Part shown: positions 1 to 5,125 of the stretch, one piece after another
Layout of the letters: each line of letters opens with the position of its first letter
How positions within the stretch are numbered: position 1 is the stretch's first letter
From: JBEVEP01 sp040512755
GTDB lineage: Bacteria > Pseudomonadota > Alphaproteobacteria > Rhizobiales > Rhizobiaceae
Reading direction: 5' to 3'
NCBI GenBank assembly: GCA_040512755.1
Contig: JBEVEP010000242.1
Coordinates: forward strand, 1-6,606
Length of the DNA stretch: 6,606 nt
The notes under the pieces: model-generated
The model's input: only the letters and a program-made list of their open reading frames with translations
Told to the model about the DNA's origin: nothing
The model's database searches: none
Program-made: the position numbers and the translations under genes

Positions 1-335
1 GATGAGGTGACGATCGCCCAGCGGTCCTCCGGCAGTGAAGTCAGAAAACTTGCCGCACCGGCGATTGCACTGACACCAGCGATGTCTGCGATCTCGGCCA
101 GCAGAACCTCCCGGGCTTCCGCGTGAGGGTCCAATCCAGGCAGCCGAAGACGCGAGATTGTTTCGATGCCGCGCACGCCGTGGATGGTCGGCAGAAAGGC
201 CTCGACGTCAAGCCCGTGCCGGCGCGCCCAAGCGGCCCAAGCGCGCTCGGCCGCTTCGATCGAGTTGATGATCGTGCCGTCCATATCGAAGAGGAATGCG
301 GCGAAGACCCGGTCTGACAGTGGGCTGATGGTCAT
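1..335 (-). CDS. HAD-family hydrolase (phosphatase), N-terminal part, cut by window edge
   Basis: The first 111 residues of a haloacid dehalogenase-superfamily hydrolase are present; the gene continues beyond base 1. HAD motif I is clear as FDMDGT at residues 16-21, with the nucleophile Asp17 and the acid/base Asp19. The fragment stops at AIVTS, which fits motif II (hydrophobic run ending in Thr/Ser). The cap region between carries an HGVRGIETI stretch, like the small cytosolic sugar-phosphate or glycerol-phosphate phosphatases of HAD subfamily I. Family members are usually about 220 residues, so roughly half is missing. The ATG at 335 puts motif I at the usual distance from the N-terminus. 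No clear Shine-Dalgarno sequence precedes it, but upstream in-frame codons offer no better start. It is separated from tRNA-Phe by 297 bases, so it is probably its own transcription unit. The superfamily call is firm; the substrate cannot be told. Confidence 0.9.
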   Translation of the reverse strand, partial: MTISPLSDRVFAAFLFDMDGTIINSIEAAERAWAAWARRHGLDVEAFLPTIHGVRGIETISRLRLPGLDPHAEAREVLLAEIADIAGVSAIAGAASFLTSLPEDRWAIVTS

Positions 336-632
336 AATGACGCGGTAGCGAGTTTCGCGTGCCAGATCAAACCCCCTGTTGGGTGCCTGCGGCGAAGCAA
401 TGCCGCCTCGGTCAAGACGAGACGCCGCGCGATGCGATTTTGGTATGCACGATTGCTGAACCCAACCGCAATAACGGCGCCGTATGGCGCGTTGCAGAAC
501 CGTCGTTTCGCGGTCGATTTAGCGGTCGGCAAAGCGCGTCGGTATTACCCAAAATGAAACCCAGCGCGGATTCGTCCGGTGGATCGCAAAGATGCAGAGG
601 GGGTCTATTCAATTGATTTCATTGACGAAAAA
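336..632. other. Intergenic region between tRNA-Phe and the HAD gene
   Basis: No convincing coding sequence is seen on either strand; the short open frames lack family resemblance and overlap one another. The stretch must hold the 3' end of the tRNA-Phe transcript and the promoter of the HAD gene, but I see no clear -35/-10 pair near that gene. Right after the tRNA CCA end the minus strand reads five T residues (628-632), which may help end transcription although no separate hairpin precedes them. There is a hairpin at 473-493, listed separately. I found no duplicate of the tRNA 3' end that would mark an integrated element. Confidence 0.6.
473..493. repeat. Short inverted repeat (hairpin) in the tRNA-Phe/HAD gap
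   Basis: The arms gcgcc (477-481) and ggcgc (486-490) close a gtat loop. The stem extends by aac (473-475) with gtt (491-493) if g476 is bulged, giving 8 pairs in all. No T-run follows on either strand, so it does not look like an intrinsic terminator. In DNA this G+C-rich, a stem of this size could be chance. Confidence 0.35.
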
Positions 633-708
<76 letters not shown>

Positions 709-713
709 CTCTC

Positions 714-739
714 TTCGGATAGCCGAATCTTGCGGATTC
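714..739 (-). other. Two overlapping small hairpins in the tRNA-Phe 5' leader
   Basis: Just upstream of the mature tRNA 5' end, TTCGG (714-718) can pair with CCGAA (723-727), or GAATC (725-729) with GATTC (735-739). The two stems share bases 725-727 and so exclude each other. The block gcggatt at 732-738 also repeats bases 666-672 of the anticodon arm, so the leader could compete for anticodon-stem pairing. The stems are only five pairs long and may be accidental; the likely context is leader removal by RNase P. Confidence 0.25.
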
Positions 740-780
740 CACCTGCTGCAGCGCCGAGGCCGCCGCCCGAAAGCGCGTGG

Positions 781-809
781 GTTATATCATGAGAATTCCG
801 GCTGTCCAG
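781..809 (-). promoter_or_regulatory. Probable sigma-70-type promoter for tRNA-Phe
   Basis: On the minus strand CTGGAC (804-809) resembles the alphaproteobacterial -35 CTTGAC. It is followed, after exactly 17 bases, by TATAAC (781-786), a five-of-six match to TATAAT. Transcription would start near base 774, leaving a leader of about 66 nt before the tRNA at 708. No other pair of this quality is seen in the gap. Confidence 0.5.
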
Positions 810-868
810 CCATTCGCGTCGCGATTATCCAAGGAATTGCACAAGCGGCAGCGCTGCGAGACGAGTGA

Positions 869-924
869 ATACCGGTCGCACACCCTTGCACCGTCCGATC
901 CGAATAGTGCGCGCTCGCCGGTAT
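869..924. repeat. 7-bp inverted repeat with inner pairing, upstream of tRNA-Phe
   Basis: ATACCGG (869-875) is matched by its complement CCGGTAT (918-924) across 42 bases. Inside it, cgcac (877-881) can pair with gtgcg (907-911), so the outer stem could be extended by an inner one with bulges. It lies about 60 bases upstream of the tRNA-Phe -35 candidate and could be a protein-binding dyad or a folded RNA. No T-run follows on either strand. Confidence 0.35.
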
Positions 925-992
925 GCTTCGGAAACGATAGCTTTACCACGCGGCAGGGGACGGAAGACGGGGATGAATGGTAGGCATCGGGG

Positions 993-1047
993 CCGATATT
1001 CCCGACCTGGTCGCAGACTGCCGGCTCCGGGAGGAAATATCGGGAAT
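993..1047. repeat. Inverted repeats with two mutually exclusive pairings, downstream of yacG
   Basis: CCGATATT (993-1000) is the exact complement of AATATCGG (1036-1043). In the same segments ATTCCCGA (998-1005) is the exact complement of TCGGGAAT (1040-1047). Both pairings are 8 bp and share bases, so only one can form at a time. On the transcribed strand they begin about 45 nt past the yacG stop. No T-run follows, so a simple intrinsic terminator is unlikely; a 3'-end stabilising fold or a binding site is possible. Confidence 0.4.
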
Positions 1048-1092
1048 GGAAGGCGTTTAGGCGCAGCGATGTTATGGGCGAGGTGATCGTGG

Positions 1093-1284
1093 CTATTCGC
1101 TGCTCCCTTCGGGCTCGTCCTCTTCGCGTCCCGGGATCACATAGCTGCCGGAGAACCATCGGTTGAGGTCGATGTGCTTGCACCGCTTGGAGCAGAAGGG
1201 ATAGCTCTCCCGCACCGATGGCTTGCCGCATTGAGGGCACGGATGCTTGACGCGCAACGGGGTCACTTTCGGCTGCTGTGTCAT
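1093..1284 (-). CDS. yacG: DNA gyrase inhibitor YacG, zinc-finger protein
   Basis: This 63-residue protein matches the YacG family in length and pattern. Four cysteines, Cys16, Cys19, Cys31 and Cys35 (CPQC and FCSKRC, spacing C-X2-C-X11-C-X3-C), form the zinc site. They are followed by the family's typical KHIDLNRWFSGSYVIPG segment and an acidic tail (EEDEPEGSSE). In E. coli, YacG binds GyrB and blocks DNA binding by gyrase; the same role is inferred here. The ATG at 1284 lies five bases past the maf stop, so the two genes are very probably cotranscribed and perhaps translationally coupled, since no strong Shine-Dalgarno sequence is visible. It is the last gene before the long gap. The family call is very sure; the physiological effect in this organism is inferred. 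Confidence 0.95.
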   Translation of the reverse strand: MTQQPKVTPLRVKHPCPQCGKPSVRESYPFCSKRCKHIDLNRWFSGSYVIPGREEDEPEGSSE

Positions 1285-1289
1285 GGCGG

Positions 1290-1919
1290 TCAGGATCTGA
1301 CGCCCGCCGGCCAGCCGGCATAGACCTGAAAGCCTTCACCCGAGAGGAGACCGACGGTCTCGTAAAGCGGAAGACCGACGACGTTCGTGTATGAGCCGAC
1401 GAGTTTGATGACAAAAGTTCCTGCAAGGCCTTGCACGGCATAGCCTCCGGCTTTGCCGCGCCATTCACCGGACGCAAGATAGCCTTCAAGCTCGGGGCGC
1501 GACAGACGTTTGAACCGCACGCGGGTCTCGACGAGCTTTTGGCGCAGCTTGCCGTCGGGCGTCATCAGGCAAATCCCTGAATAGACCCGATGCGATCGTC
1601 CCGACAGGAAGCGAAGGCAGTTCGATGCGTCTTGCGTCGATTCGGCCTTGGGCAGGATGCGACGGCCGACTGCCACGACGGTGTCTGCCGCCAGTATGAA
1701 CGATCCGGCCGCGTCGGGGTCTTTCTTCAACGCCTCGAACGCCTTTTCGGCCTTGGTTCGGGCGAGCCTTTTGGCGAGCGAGCGCGGATGCTCCGCCCTG
1801 AGCGGCGTCTCGTCGACGTCGGCGGGAAACAGGCGGTCCGGCTCGATGCCGGCCTGCTGCAAAAGTTCGATCCGCCGTGGCGAACCCGAGGCAAGCACAA
1901 GCTTGGGAACGATGCTCAT
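1290..1919 (-). CDS. maf: Maf-like nucleoside triphosphate pyrophosphatase
   Basis: The 209-residue protein belongs to the Maf/HAM1-fold pyrophosphatases, which hydrolyse nucleoside triphosphates to monophosphate and pyrophosphate and are thought to remove non-canonical nucleotides and affect septum formation. Family signatures are present in order: LASGSPRR at residues 9-16, TKAEKA around Lys56, AADTVV with Asp79 as the likely metal-binding or catalytic acid, a GRSHRVYSG segment near 107-115, and GKAGGYAVQG with Gln163. The conserved SYTNVVGLPL follows near 176-185. The Arg, Lys and Gln set resembles the YhdE-type (dTTP/UTP-preferring) branch rather than the YceF type, so that substrate is inferred. 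The length is normal. The ATG at 1919 is 49 bases past the infA stop and starts directly before the first beta strand, as in homologues; the ribosome site is weak. It shares the infA-maf-yacG unit. Confidence 0.95.
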   Translation of the reverse strand: MSIVPKLVLASGSPRRIELLQQAGIEPDRLFPADVDETPLRAEHPRSLAKRLARTKAEKAFEALKKDPDAAGSFILAADTVVAVGRRILPKAESTQDASNCLRFLSGRSHRVYSGICLMTPDGKLRQKLVETRVRFKRLSRPELEGYLASGEWRGKAGGYAVQGLAGTFVIKLVGSYTNVVGLPLYETVGLLSGEGFQVYAGWPAGVRS

Positions 1920-1947
1920 CTTGTCGTTGGATCCCGTCGGCGGAAGC

Positions 1948-1960
1948 CGCGCTCAGCGCG
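1948..1960. repeat. Small G+C-rich hairpin between infA and maf
   Basis: The arms cgcgc (1948-1952) and gcgcg (1956-1960) surround a three-base tca loop in the 49-base infA-maf gap. No T-run follows on the minus strand, so it is not a convincing terminator. It may slow ribosomes or polymerase, or be chance in G+C-rich DNA. Confidence 0.25.
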
Positions 1961-1968
1961 CGAACCAG

Positions 1969-2187
1969 CTACTTGAATCGGTAGGTGATGCGGCCCTTGG
2001 TCAGGTCGTAGGGCGTCATTTCGACCAGAACCTTGTCGCCGGTGAGAACGCGGATACGGTTCTTGCGCATACGTCCTGCAGTGTGAGCAATGATCTCGTG
2101 TTCGTTTTCGAGTTTGACCCGGAACATTGCATTCGGCAGCAATTCCGTCACAACACCCGGAAATTCGAGGACTTCTTCCTTCGGCAT
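1969..2187 (-). CDS. infA: Translation initiation factor IF-1
   Basis: At 72 residues this has exactly the usual IF-1 length, and the sequence is near-canonical throughout. It starts [13 protein letters not shown], continues [12 protein letters not shown] and [17 protein letters not shown], and closes [16 protein letters not shown]. These form the single S1/OB-fold domain that binds the A site of the 30S subunit during initiation, together with IF-2 and IF-3. The gene is essential in most bacteria. The ATG at 2187 has the best ribosome-binding site of the window, AAAGG (2194-2198) six bases upstream. The leader is unusual for the locus: a 134-base gap follows the phosphatase gene and holds a hairpin and a run of seven A residues, so infA may have its own promoter or post-transcriptional control. 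It is followed by maf and yacG on the same strand. Confidence 0.99.
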
Positions 2188-2193
2188 TCGATA

Positions 2194-2202
2194 CCTTTTT
2201 TT
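2194..2202 (-). promoter_or_regulatory. infA ribosome-binding site with A-tract
   Basis: The minus strand reads AAAAAAAGG, ending six bases before the infA ATG. The AAAGG part is a good anti-16S match, and the preceding A-run should keep the site unstructured and could bind ribosomal protein S1. It contrasts with the weak sites of most other genes here, as expected for a highly translated factor. Confidence 0.6.
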
Positions 2203-2211
2203 GGACAGTTT

Positions 2212-2229
2212 TCCGGCTCGCAGGCCGGA
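2212..2229. repeat. Hairpin in the infA 5' leader
   Basis: TCCGGC (2212-2217) pairs perfectly with GCCGGA (2224-2229) around the loop tcgcag. On the transcribed minus strand it lies 24 bases upstream of the infA start codon and just before the A-tract and Shine-Dalgarno sequence. It is not a terminator for the minus strand because A residues, not T, follow. On the plus strand only three T residues follow, and no plus-strand gene ends here. It may stabilise the infA mRNA leader or influence initiation. Confidence 0.45.
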
Positions 2230-2241
2230 TTTGGCGCGGAA

Positions 2242-2268
2242 CGTATATGATTATCTGGTCGTTGTGAA
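2242..2268 (-). promoter_or_regulatory. Weak candidate promoter for infA
   Basis: The phosphatase-infA gap contains an unusually A+T-rich patch for this window (2242-2256, tatatgattat on the plus strand). On the minus strand TTCACA (2263-2268) lies 15 bases before TATACG (2242-2247). The spacing is short and the -35 match only moderate. The patch is the best place for an infA promoter, but the exact elements are uncertain. Confidence 0.25.
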
Positions 2269-2321
2269 CACGCTAATCGCCGCGGCTGGTTTGCCACACA
2301 CTGCTTCTGACAAGCCCCCCG

Positions 2322-2768
2322 TCAGCTGCCGAAGCGCGCGATGATCCGCGCCTTCAGCCGGTCGCGCATGTCGCGATATGCCGCCATGATCTGGTCACGC
2401 GTGCCGACGACCGTTGTCGGATCGGCAGTCGGCCAGTACTCGACGTCGACCGCGGTCGCCCGCGTCAACTCCAGCGCGGCATGGTGGGCCTCAGGCGCCA
2501 GCGTAACGATCAGCTCGAAATAGTTGTCCTCCAGATCGTCGATCAAGCGGGGCTGCCGCTCGTTGAGCGAAAGCCCGTGCTCAGAGAGCACCGAATCGAC
2601 GAAAGGATCGCGTTCGCCGGCCCGCACGCCCGCGGAAGCCACATAAATGGTTGCGGGCAGCAGTTGACGCGCGAGCAGTTCGGCCACTGGCGAGCGGACA
2701 GAATTCATGCCGCAGAGGAAAAGCAGCGACCGAGGCGTCCTGGCCGGCGCGTCCGGACCGCTCAGCAT
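2322..2768 (-). CDS. Low-molecular-weight phosphatase / arsenate reductase-like protein
   Basis: The product is about 148 residues, the normal size for the low-molecular-weight protein tyrosine phosphatase fold. Near its N-terminus lies the P-loop LFLCGMNSVRSP, a C-X5-R-S signature with the nucleophilic Cys19 and phosphate-binding Arg25 (numbered from the ATG at 2768). An ADP-TT segment with Asp116 toward the C-terminus fits the general-acid loop. The stretches ASAGVR, VTLAPEAHHAALELTR and EYWPTADP are typical of the rhizobial version. It could be a phosphatase or an arsenate reductase of the thioredoxin-coupled type; sequence alone does not decide. Start choice: the frame stays open to a TTG at 2792 and has a GTG at 2777. 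I prefer the ATG at 2768, which has AGG ten bases upstream and does not overlap the UPF0262 gene that ends at 2780. It is probably cotranscribed with that gene. Confidence 0.85.
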   Translation of the reverse strand: MLSGPDAPARTPRSLLFLCGMNSVRSPVAELLARQLLPATIYVASAGVRAGERDPFVDSVLSEHGLSLNERQPRLIDDLEDNYFELIVTLAPEAHHAALELTRATAVDVEYWPTADPTTVVGTRDQIMAAYRDMRDRLKARIIARFGS

Positions 2769-2779
2769 TCGATGCACGC

Positions 2780-3256
2780 CTAACCGCGCCAATGGAGAAC
2801 GCAGACCAGCGTGAAGAGACGCCGCGCTGTGTCGAAGTCCATCTCTATCTTGCCGGCGAGCCGGTCCATCAGGGTCTGCGAGCCTTCGTTGTGCAGTCCG
2901 CGCCGGCCCATGTCGATTGCCTCGATATGGCTCGGCGTCGACGACTTGATGGCGTCGTAATAACTCTCGCAGATCAGGAAATAGTCCTTCACAATGCGCC
3001 TGAACGGCGTGAGCGACAGAATGTGCGTCACGACGGCGTCGCCGTTCTCCCGAGAGATGGCGAACACCAGCTTGGCGTCCATCAGCGACAGTTTGAGCTT
3101 GTAGGGGCCTTCGTTGTCATCGATCGGGTAGAAGCTGTTTTCTTCGATCAGATCGAAGATCGCGACGGCGCGCTCATGCTCGACATCGGGAGTCGACCGG
3201 CCGATCGATTCGTCCAGTTCGATGTCGACCAGCCTGGCGCAGTTTTTCCCGCTCAT
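2780..3256 (-). CDS. UPF0262 family protein (uncharacterised)
   Basis: This 158-residue protein is a full-length member of UPF0262, a conserved alphaproteobacterial family with no established function. Recognisable family blocks are LDESIGRSTPDVEHERAVAIFDLIEEN at the N-terminus, YKLKLSLMDAKLVFAI in the middle, HILSLTPFRRIVKDYFLICESYYDAI, and IEAIDMGRRGLHNEGSQTL before the C-terminal FDTARRLFTLVCVLHWRG. No signal peptide or membrane segment is seen, so it should be cytosolic. The ATG at 3256 is 12 bases past the hisD stop. An AGGA (3267-3270) ten bases upstream overlaps that stop codon, which suggests translational coupling to hisD. It sits between hisD and the small phosphatase in a tight gene cluster. 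The family call is near certain; the function is unknown, and co-location with hisD does not prove a role in histidine synthesis. Confidence 0.95.
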   Translation of the reverse strand: MSGKNCARLVDIELDESIGRSTPDVEHERAVAIFDLIEENSFYPIDDNEGPYKLKLSLMDAKLVFAISRENGDAVVTHILSLTPFRRIVKDYFLICESYYDAIKSSTPSHIEAIDMGRRGLHNEGSQTLMDRLAGKIEMDFDTARRLFTLVCVLHWRG

Positions 3257-3268
3257 TGCCGCGCCGTC

Positions 3269-4561
3269 CTAAATATTCAGCCGGACGGCGACGGAGCGGC
3301 CATGCGCCTCGAGCCCCTCCGCCTTGGCGAGCGTGATTGCGGCCGGAGCAAGCGCGCGCAGTTGCTCGGGCCCGAGCTTCAGCACCGACGTGCGCTTCAT
3401 GAAGTCAAGCACCGAGAGGCCTGATGAGAACCGCGCCGAGCGCGCCGTCGGAAGGACGTGGTTGGAACCGCCGACATAGTCGCCGATCACCTCCGGCGTA
3501 TGCCGGCCGAGGAACACCGCGCCGGCGTTGCGGATCTTCGCAAGAAACTCCTCTGCGTCGTCGATTGCCAGTTCGAGATGTTCTGCAGCGATGCGATCGA
3601 CAAGGGGAACTGCATCTTCAATACGCTTGACGATGATCATGGCGCCGAAATCGCTCCAGCTAGCGGCGGCGGTCCCGGCGCGGGGCAGCACTGTCAACTG
3701 GCGCTCGACGGCGGAGGCGACCGAACGGGCGAAGGCTTCGTCATCCGTGATCAGAATGGACTGCGCGCCGGTGTCGTGCTCGGCCTGTGCCAAGAGATCG
3801 GCGGCGATCCAGTCGGGGTTGTTCTGTCCGTCCGCCACGATCAGGATTTCGGATGGTCCGGCGATCATATCGATGCCGACGACACCGAAGACCTGGCGTT
3901 TCGCTGCAGCGACATAAGCGTTTCCAGGGCCGACGATCTTCACCACCGGCTTGATCGTCGCCGTGCCATAGGCGAGAGCCGCCACCGCCTGAGCGCCCCC
4001 GACGCGATAGATTTCGGAGACGCCTGCAAGGTCAGCGGCTACCAGAACCAGCGGATTGATGACGCCGTCCGGGGCTGGCACGGTCATGACGATCCGCTCG
4101 ACGCCCGCGACCTTGGCGGGGATCGCGTTCATCAAGACGGAACTGGGATAGCTCGCGGTGCCCCCAGGCACGTAAAGGCCGGCCGACTCCACCGCCGTCC
4201 AGCGGGAGCCGAGCTCGACACCGATGGCGTCGGTGTAGCGCTCGTCCTGCGGCCGCTGGCGTTCATGATGGGCATGGATGCGATCGCGGGCAAGCTTCAA
4301 TGCCTCGATGGTCTGCGGGTCGGCTGCCGCGTAGGCGCGCTCCACATCCTTACGCGAGACCGCCATGCCGAGTGAGGTGAGATCAGCATTGTCAAACCGC
4401 CGCGAATAATCGACGAGCGCCGCATCGCCCTCGGCGCGGACCCGCTCGATAATGTCATGCACAACGGCATGCACATCATCCGACACTTCGCGTTTGGTCG
4501 TCAGAAAATCCGCAAACCGCGCTTCGAAGTCGGGGTCTGAGCGAGTGAGGGTGATTGCCAT
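3269..4561 (-). CDS. hisD: Histidinol dehydrogenase
   Basis: HisD is a zinc enzyme that oxidises L-histidinol to L-histidine in two NAD-dependent steps through histidinal, the end of histidine synthesis. The 430-residue product matches the family length. The zinc ligands are in place: Gln259 and His262 (AQAEHDTGAQS), Asp361 (IGDYVGGSNHVLPT) and His420 (EGLEAHGR). The catalytic pair Glu327-His328 is in AAEHLELA. The NAD-side blocks AGLYVPGGTASYPSSVLMN (from residue 127), GPGNAYVAAAKR and GIDMIAGPSEIL are intact. The frame stays open upstream to 4771, but that part overlaps DUF2948. The ATG at 4561, 13 bases past the DUF2948 stop, gives the N-terminus MAITL...FLTTKREVS seen in rhizobial HisD. 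No his leader or attenuator is visible, and no other his gene adjoins it here. Confidence 0.98.
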   Translation of the reverse strand: MAITLTRSDPDFEARFADFLTTKREVSDDVHAVVHDIIERVRAEGDAALVDYSRRFDNADLTSLGMAVSRKDVERAYAAADPQTIEALKLARDRIHAHHERQRPQDERYTDAIGVELGSRWTAVESAGLYVPGGTASYPSSVLMNAIPAKVAGVERIVMTVPAPDGVINPLVLVAADLAGVSEIYRVGGAQAVAALAYGTATIKPVVKIVGPGNAYVAAAKRQVFGVVGIDMIAGPSEILIVADGQNNPDWIAADLLAQAEHDTGAQSILITDDEAFARSVASAVERQLTVLPRAGTAAASWSDFGAMIIVKRIEDAVPLVDRIAAEHLELAIDDAEEFLAKIRNAGAVFLGRHTPEVIGDYVGGSNHVLPTARSARFSSGLSVLDFMKRTSVLKLGPEQLRALAPAAITLAKAEGLEAHGRSVAVRLNI

Positions 4562-4574
4562 TGGAACGCCCGGA

Positions 4575-5009
4575 TCAGGTTCGGTGGGTCGGCAGCGACG
4601 ATGCCTCCCAGGCACCGCCGAGATCGGCAAGGCGGGCTTCGACGCATTCGACATCGAGCCGGATCGTAGCGCCCCCGGAAAAGTTGAGTTCCACTGTGCC
4701 GGCAGGTGCATCGGCCGGATCAAAGCGGACGGCAAGGAGCGAGAGCACTTCCGCCGGCTTGTTGCGGTCAATTCCGGCTATCTTCACGCCAAGAACACGG
4801 TCGAAATGCAGCACGCTCTGCCGTCTTTCGCCTTTCTTGCGGAGTCGCCCGGAAACGGCCTCCCAGGCGAAGCGGTTCATGGACATGACGAATCGCTTGT
4901 TGCGCGGCAGGAACTCGAGATCCCCGACCTTCATGACCGCATCCTGAACATGCGCCGAAACGATGCTCAGATCCTGCGGGTCGAGGGCGACTAGTTTAAG
5001 CGGGTTCAT
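4575..5009 (-). CDS. DUF2948 family protein (uncharacterised)
   Basis: The 144-residue product belongs to DUF2948, a small alphaproteobacterial family of unknown function commonly found next to murA and hisD. The family start is clear: MNPLKLVALDPQDLSIVSAHVQDAVMKVGDL, followed by LEFLPRNKRFVMSMNRFAWE (residues 31-50) and a basic RLRKKGERRQS segment. The C-terminal half has a beta-rich VELNFSGGATIRLDVECVEARLADLGGAWEA pattern. No membrane segment or catalytic motif is seen. The frame is open back to 5159, inside murA, but those extra residues lack family resemblance and the ATG at 5009 gives the standard N-terminus. A GTG at 5042 with AAGG just upstream is a less likely alternative. hisD follows after 13 bases, so the two are probably cotranscribed. 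The family is recognised with good confidence; the function is unknown. Confidence 0.9.
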   Translation of the reverse strand: MNPLKLVALDPQDLSIVSAHVQDAVMKVGDLEFLPRNKRFVMSMNRFAWEAVSGRLRKKGERRQSVLHFDRVLGVKIAGIDRNKPAEVLSLLAVRFDPADAPAGTVELNFSGGATIRLDVECVEARLADLGGAWEASSLPTHRT

Positions 5010-5066
5010 CAAGACGTCGGCGCCCTGTCCGGTACAATTCACGTCCGGCCTTGTTAGGCGGTCTTT

Positions 5067-5097
5067 GAGTGCGGTGCAACAGATCGCACGCGCACTC
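5067..5097. repeat. Strong bulged hairpin between murA and DUF2948
   Basis: GAGTGCG (5067-5073) pairs exactly with CGCACTC (5091-5097), and GTGC (5074-5077) with GCAC (5086-5089), leaving g5090 bulged and an 8-base loop (5078-5085). That makes eleven pairs, the strongest fold in the window. On the transcribed minus strand it begins 29 bases past the murA stop. Five T residues (5099-5103 region) come before it rather than after, and AAAG follows, so it is not a standard intrinsic terminator for either strand. A role in mRNA processing or stability between murA and the downstream genes, or a protein-binding dyad, is inferred only. Confidence 0.65.
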
Positions 5098-5125
5098 CAA
5101 AAAGATGATGCAGAATAGCCGCTTA

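Larger units (their letters stand above)
709..1092. other. 384-base non-coding region between yacG and tRNA-Phe
   Basis: A long minus-strand open frame covers part of this stretch, but it continues through yacG and maf in a different frame and resembles no family, so I treat the region as non-coding. It contains the tRNA promoter (781-809), leader hairpins (714-739) and two longer-range inverted repeats (869-924 and 993-1047). The 3' end of the yacG transcript must lie here, but no G+C-rich hairpin with a following T-run is visible on the minus strand. Termination may be Rho-dependent. A small RNA gene is possible but not shown. Confidence 0.6.

Noticed and set aside
782..1489. Minus-strand open frame of 235 codons spanning the gap, yacG and part of maf
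   Set aside because: It overlaps two firmly identified genes in another frame, shows no family resemblance, and its length is explained by high G+C content.
2651..3424. Plus-strand open frame of 257 codons opposite the phosphatase, UPF0262 and the end of hisD
   Set aside because: It is antisense to three recognised genes, with no family resemblance and no start signal.
3458..4375. Plus-strand open frame of 305 codons opposite hisD
   Set aside because: It lies entirely antisense to an intact hisD, and its Asp/Arg/Gly-rich product is a typical shadow of a G+C-rich gene.
4562..4771. 70-codon N-terminal extension of hisD
   Set aside because: It overlaps the DUF2948 coding sequence in another frame, and the ATG at 4561 gives the normal HisD N-terminus and length.
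5041..5085. Promoter TTGCAC-N17-TAACAA on the minus strand before DUF2948
   Set aside because: The -35 match is poor and falls inside the strong hairpin, so support is too weak.
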